Below are positions 58,080-64,000 of a DNA stretch of 64,000 bases, in pieces. The notes below the pieces were generated by a model that worked only from the letters and a program-made list of their open reading frames with translations, was not told the DNA's origin and did no database searches. The position numbers were made by a program, and so were the translations under genes. The number at the start of each line of letters is the position of its first letter. Within the stretch, counting starts at the first letter, position 1. Location: contig NW_019775125.1 of assembly GCF_001039355.2 (NCBI RefSeq), positions 344,780-408,779 of the forward strand, in the 5' to 3' direction. Origin of the DNA: Lingula anatina (lineage: Eukaryota; Brachiopoda; Lingulata; Lingulida; Lingulidae).

Positions 58080-61000
58080 CTGTAAGTATAAGATAAAAAT
58101 TATTCTATACCGATAGATGTTCTATATATCTGAGGTGGAAAATCAGTTTCAACTGATTCAGGTGCATACTTGGCTGAACCAAGGCAGCTTCAATGTATAC
58201 AGTACATGTGGTATTTCTGAGGTTATAAGATATAATAAGTTAAAATATAAAAACACGAAAGCGTTGTAATTGTTTTAAACATGTTTTAACACTTGTATCC
58301 AAGGCCCATGGTTTGTTTTTATATTTAACGCATCATTAATGATGGTATTTGAGTTTTTTCGGGGACTGTTTTCAACATACATTGTTTTTTGTCTTTCTTT
58401 ATTGTCATTTGGATGTTGAATAAAAATTCTATAAACTAACAGAAGTATTTTTAAGATACATCATCTAAAATATCTATATAACCGCACTACCTAAGTGAAC
58501 AACGCACAAAAAAGGCAGTGCACACAATGGAAGAGGATATACCATTAAACTAAAACATGACATTCCAATTTTGCAAAACAACACAGTTTTCGCTCATTAT
58601 CTCCAAATTTAAAAATGTAAAACTCGTTACAACCCTGACCCTCGTAAAACACTTCCTATCCGCTCTGAAATTAGACACGACCAGAATATCCCCAGGTTCT
58701 AATCCTCACAATTCTCGAATTTCTTTCAAGTTTGCCCCCTGGGGCGGCGGAGGGGTGACATTGATTCTAAGTACAGGCAAACGTGGCAAACAAAGAAAGA
58801 TTTACGTGGCCAGAATTATGTGAAAATCCTGCCAGGAAAGTTTTGTGCAGTGAGTACAAAGAACTTTCTAAATGATGTTCGTCAATAGATCTTGCTTTAT
58901 CAACAAGAGAAGAAAGTCAATAGAACTTAGATATACTACGGTTTTTGTTGGGCCCTGTGTTTAAAATTTAAAAAGTAGTAGAAAGTTCCCTCCAGTTTAC
59001 GACCGAAAAAAAACATTGGTCCACTACAATTTAAGATAAAATGGCGGCTCTCCACCGAAATGAAGTAACGTTCAATTCTATGCATTAAGCCATGCAAATT
59101 TTCTGTGAAGAAGAATAAATCTCCTCATTTTAGCGGATTTTTCTACTGATTTACTCAATGCTAAAACATGGCACGTTTTTGTTCTCGAAACGGAAGCCAT
59201 TGTGTAACAGATCCCTGGCACTTCCTAACTATAGAGAGACATTCCTTGCCTTCTTTTACTTTCATGCGCTATAATTACTGCGAAATATGCATGGTTTTCG
59301 GTTACTACATATGAGAACGTTTTTTACATTTCTTCCAATACAATGTACACTTTAACTGTATTGTTTATTACCTACGCTGTGGTACTTGTTTTTTTACCTC
59401 TGTTTGTTCTTTTGTCACCTGCCTAGCTAAAAGAATGTAGATGGATTTTGGTGAAATTTCCAGGATAGGTCACAAATGGACTAAGCTAAATGGGATTTGA
59501 CTTTGGTGAATATCCATTAATTAAGCAATCAATGACTAGAAATCAATGGTAAATCACAGTTGATTATATATCTTTGGAGAAGGGTTTTGCTGCCTGAGTG
59601 TTTTTCTAGTTAGGGTTTGACTCCTGGTGGTTTTATGTGTGCTGCTCTCGAATCAAAGATATTTCAAAGTAGAAAGGTGAAGTGGCACTTTTCTCTCTGT
59701 CTCGTAAATGGCCACTCTGTACTGAAATCTCCCCATTGACCCTTGCCCAGTTCACATGCTATCCAATACATCAGAACATGTAGACAAGGAAGTACGACTT
59801 GGTGCCGAATATAAGATGCCATTCCATTGAAATATCAAAGACATTAGTGTTAATTACAACATATGTTATATCTCTCAAAGGACGTACCTAAACTAAGCTT
59901 TACCCTTTGGAGATTATTTACTAAGAACAAATACATCACTCGTGTAGACCTGCAATAATGTTATGAAATACGTCATGGTATTCTCTTATTTTGTGTTTGA
60001 CCAAAGAACTTCGTTTGGTAAACTTTTCGCGTTAGGTTATGCAAAAAACATTGCATCCGTCTTGGTATCATTACCATACAATGCCTTCAACGGAAACATA
60101 TATTGCTTTAATTATTCCTGCCTAAACATAATAGCCTTTTGCCATTATATGCCTTCAATAGATACATATACACAAGGCATCAATGGCAAAGATCTTACGG
60201 AAGACGCGTGCAATACACACGTACTTTTTAACGCGGAACGGGCACTTGAAAAACAATAATGACTAACTTTATTTAGTTGAAAATTAAAATGTCCGAACTG
60301 CATATAATCGTGTTCGTGTTTGACTCCAGTGTCCTGGAATAAGAATGGGGATAACACAACATTACAGTAATGAAATTAGCCACGAACTATGACTTGGCTC
60401 TGGTGCCCAATTAACCTGGGTTTTGTCGATATAATTCGTTTACAGACCACAAGGTATGTTGTGAGAACCGTAAGGGTGACCTATCTCACCTCCACCTAAC
60501 CCTGCGTATGTTAACATGGGCGCGTTTCCACTACTATACTGGTATTGAGATTTTTTCGACAACATCCAGGAACCCTGTCATAGCCTGTGTCATATAGATG
60601 GATGTGATAAGACCTTGGTGACAGTACTTGATAAAGCATGTGGCGTTGTGAACACGTAATCGGAGTATCAGCTAAATGCGTGCTTTTTAGCCAAACTGTT
60701 TATATGTAAATATGTAATCTTTCTGAAATTCAGATATTATGGATACAGTTCTTCAGTGATGTTCTATGAACAGTTTAAACTTCTTGGTGACTACAAGAAT
60801 GAGCTAGTTTATTTTAATGTAATTTATTCATTCCCACGCTCAAATACTTCGGATTATAAATAACTTTCAAATGTGTCTCTTCAAATCTTATTCAGTGGCT
60901 TAAGCTGTTGATAATTTCTTTTTTTCTATATATTTTTTGGGGGCGAGGGGATTTTTTCCAACACAGTGTCAGAGACTTCGTGTTTGCTTTTTTCTCTTAA

Positions 61001-62366
61001 ATGTACAAACACCATTTTGTATTCAAAGGCTATGTAAGCATACCACTTGCGACGTCGACTTTTTCCACAAGAGTTACGTAAACAATGCTCCGACTTCTTT
61101 GAACTCTTGGTCAACACTCGAAGTTTAACTTAATCGGAATCTCATGCGAATTGTTACAAAAAGAGTGAAAATACCGCTGCTCTGTGTGGCCTGGAGGGAT
61201 GACCAAATTGCGGGAAAATTACCAAAATAGAGTGGGACTATTAAGCTGCGTCTCCCGCCGCGGAGCACTGAATCACTGCGCCTCAGGCATGGTGAATCAA
61301 CTGGGACTATTTTGTTGCGTACGCTCGCTTTGCGTGGAAGATTAATGCTTTGTTACTTTTTCATCTCGTAAGTAGATTACGCCCAATCTGATGCAGATTT
61401 TCATCAAAGTTATCTCCTGTAAAAAACGTCAACTTACACCAGACCCCCAAGAAAAAACGGCAGGTGTCAGAAAAACAACAGGGAAAGCGCCTGTATTCTT
61501 GGTTTGTTCAATGAACTAATATGTAGAAATTAATCCGATTTCGTCATGGCCCCACGCACGCGTTTTTATACGAATTAAGAGCGCTTGCACGCAAAACATT
61601 CGTCTGCGCGCACAACACTGTGCTTACATAGCCTGCCTTAGCCGACTATAAACCAGTGTTCATTTTGAAACAAATCTCAGAAAGAAGCAAAATGTATGCG
61701 TACAAGTCTATTAGTATATCTCACTTTAAAGAAACCACACCAGCATCCAAAAAGTGTTTAAGTGCCCATCTTTTCTCATAACAATAAAAACTTTTCGTGA
61801 GAATTTAACATCTGGCCGTTCAAACACCATTTCCATTAAAAACACTGATGATATTTGTTATATCGAAAGTGCTTTTCTCACATTATCTTTTATTTTTTTC
61901 CTTGATTCATTACCAACTTCCATTCTGTGGTAATTTTACCGTGTTACCCTGGGTAGTCATTCCCAGAGACGAGCCGTCTACCCCCCGCCCCCCCCCCCCC
62001 CCATGAATACATTATATCAGACGCTGGGATATAAAAACACAGACTACTCAGTATACAGCAAAAACGGTCAATAACATACAATATTAGAAATGCTACTTTT
62101 TCTCTTTTACTTAACTTATTCTCATTTTTTTTGGGTTCACACGAGAAGGCATCAAACAGAATTACAGAATCTGTAAAATCAGTGTTTACCTAAATTATTA
62201 ATGATACACTAACTTTCAGAAACTTGAAAGGCCAAAGACCAAGAAAGCCATTCCAAAGCTGTTACACGCACTAGTGACGCTGTACGCCTCCACATTGCTA
62301 AGCCGATTACGATAACACACGTGATACAAAGACGCTTATAGAGCGGGATCAAAAGTCACATGCTCA

Positions 62367-62455
62367 TTTTGACCAGTACAATGGTCAAATGACCAATGCC
62401 AATGACCAAAATGACCACTTAGATGACCGGGTGACCAGTAAGTGACCGGTGGGCA
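62367..62455 (+). repeat. TGACCA-rich degenerate tandem array
   Basis: Eight or so TGACC words at 7-13 bp spacing. Confidence 0.65.
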
Positions 62456-63163
62456 GAATTTATTTATGGACAGGTTTATGAGATTTTTACAGTTTCTTGA
62501 CGCCTCTGGAGAATGTGTCTGCGTCCACTGAGGCCCTATGTCTCCATCCTAGACTACAATATCCTGATGGTGGTTATTTATTGATACCATACGCCACCTA
62601 CTACATGGGCCCCCTTGCTACTTTTTTATCCGTGGGGTCGGGGGAAAGTGTTAAAATAGCCGCATTCAGTCCCCTAATCTGAATGGGGTCAATGTGATCA
62701 TGCCATTTCTTGTAAGACTTGTCTGTCAGTGTTTCAATACAACCCGGTGACGGCGGTGACGGTGGTCGCACTTAAGCCAGTTCTACGACCAGACTGACCG
62801 GTGCTACATGGTCAAATCCAATCATTGATTCGGCGTTAAACCGTGATGTTAAGTCTAATTATAAGCCGATATAGCTGTACGTGTTATATAAGATACATAA
62901 ATGTCTTTTATGTTTCCTTCAGCAAAGTTAGCGTAGTTTATTCTTTGAAGGGATAATGTGTATTAACATTGGTTTGATAATAGAAAGCCACACAATAAAG
63001 CCAGGAAAACAAATCATTCAGTCATGGAGGCAAAATAGAGGGCCAATTCCAAGACGTATTTGGGATTAAGATAATTACGATTCTTTTATTCCGTTTCAGC
63101 AAAATCTGATTGAAATATTGTTTGAGTAAATCCGTGTACACTTTCCCACGCCTCACCGTGTGT

Positions 63164-63165
63164 GT

Positions 63166-63217
<52 letters not shown>

Positions 63218-63250
63218 CAGGTGGGGAGGGAGAGAGAGAGAGAGGGAGAG
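63164..63250. repeat. (GA)n microsatellite
   Basis: GA run of about 50 bp, then a GA/GGGA-rich tail. Confidence 0.95.
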
Positions 63251-64000
63251 AGGAAGTGAGGGAGAAAGAAAAGCTAACACTGACGTGGGTGGTGGCTCAG
63301 CCAGGGGCGAGCAAACGGTTCCATTCTGCCTGCAGCGTCGAGAACAAAACCTCCCACGAGAGATACACAGAAGTGGGAACAAACCTAATAGCGAACCTGA
63401 GCCAGAATAAAACCACTGCTCATGTCAGGATCGGTTTCAGCAAACTGTACAACTGAAAGGCGATTCTTTGCACAATCGCACTAAATTTGGAACTTAATTC
63501 TGCCGTTAATTTTCTACTATTGTAAAAGTAAACAAGTTTTAGGTTCAATCTTCGGATACTCTGATGTGGTTCGACATATCTTCTGAAAAAGAACGTGTCA
63601 GGAATTATTACATGTGTTTTGGGCTGTTCAGCGTCTCCCCTCAGGCTGCGACACCCGATAGCATCCCTTTCAATAACGAGAATAGTGGACCACGAAAAAC
63701 TTTGATTCCATTTTGTCTGTTGAGGTATCTTTAATTAGAAACGGTATCAGGTTATTTGTAAGGTGTAAGAATAAGCTTAATGAGTCTTAGATTTGCTTTA
63801 TGAAAATCATTCGTGACGGACAAGTTTGAGCAAACTAGTGCTGTTTTGAAAAAGAAATTAGATAATGCCAGCGGCTGCGATATTCATAAAAGGTGTTGGT
63901 TTTCTCGCCAAGTTCAATGCATAAATTTATGTTCTCAAATATACATTAAAGTGATATGTATGCTTAAGCCCCGGCACACTTAGCGTCTTATTCTTCTATC

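Larger units (their letters stand above)
58080..64000. other. No gene recognised
   Basis: This is the upstream side of the modular minus-strand gene, so its missing first exons may lie here or beyond the window. Open frames such as 59963-60259 and 62497-62682 have no motif, splice or start support. It holds a TGACCA-rich array, a C-run at 61981-62002 and a GA microsatellite. Confidence 0.5.

Noticed and set aside
63086-63456. Arg/Glu- and Ser/Leu-rich open frames at 63.1-63.5 kb
   Set aside because: Translation of a GA microsatellite.
1-64000. CRISPR array, prokaryotic operon or phage content
   Set aside because: No spaced direct repeats of CRISPR type. Genes have spliceosomal introns and animal domains.
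1-64000. tRNA or rRNA genes
   Set aside because: Scanning by eye for B-box and rRNA core words gave no convincing candidate; tRNAscan-SE would settle it.

Overview
The window is eukaryotic, AT-rich and repeat-dense. Its genes are split by GT-AG introns, and it shows animal-specific domain combinations (PAN-EGF-C-type lectin, TSP1/TSPN/EGF/EMI-like, four-TM LAPTM-like, CYP2-clan P450), animal non-LTR retrotransposons and Tc1/mariner, Harbinger-like and ISL2EU-like DNA transposons. A marine invertebrate is likely and a mollusc or other lophotrochozoan is my best guess. The phylum is inferred from the domain repertoire, not proven.

Layout. 1-4440: two near-identical cytochrome P450 genes in tandem on the + strand, the first cut by the window edge and the second complete (three exons, 493 aa). 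4.4-23 kb: a transposon graveyard with a Tc1 fragment, a hairpin, a KIAA1958/Crypton-type fragment duplicated around an N, two copies of an ISL2EU-like element (YqaJ-like reading on +, THAP/DDE transposase on -), a duplicated 2-3 kb unit carrying a LINE insertion, and a TIR-bounded mariner with a decayed transposase. 24.1-33.3 kb: a five-exon + strand gene for a secreted PAN-EGF-CTLD lectin (278 aa), whose 7.5 kb first intron carries LINE reverse transcriptase sequence. 33.9-37.3 kb: a seven-exon - strand gene (210 aa) for a four-transmembrane LAPTM-like protein, convergent with the lectin. 37.3-48.9 kb: no gene recognised; it holds microsatellites, G-tracts and a Harbinger-like MITE around a 463-base assembly gap. 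48.9-58.1 kb: the 3' part of a - strand gene for an extracellular modular protein, TSP1-TSPN-linker-TSP1-EGF x7-EMI-like. 58.1-64 kb: no gene recognised.

The exon models were built by hand from domain motifs, splice sites and phase. In all three reconstructed multi-exon genes every junction keeps phase, which is strong internal support. The genes do not form an operon or an obvious pathway: one is a microsomal oxidase, two are secreted or extracellular recognition/matrix proteins, and one is an endomembrane protein.

Assembly caution. Six isolated single Ns (1261, 8215, 11574, 18643, 25849, 28569) sit at the edges of near-identical duplicated blocks or inside repeats. They look like contig joins, so several apparent tandem duplications, including the first P450 copy, may be unmerged haplotypes.
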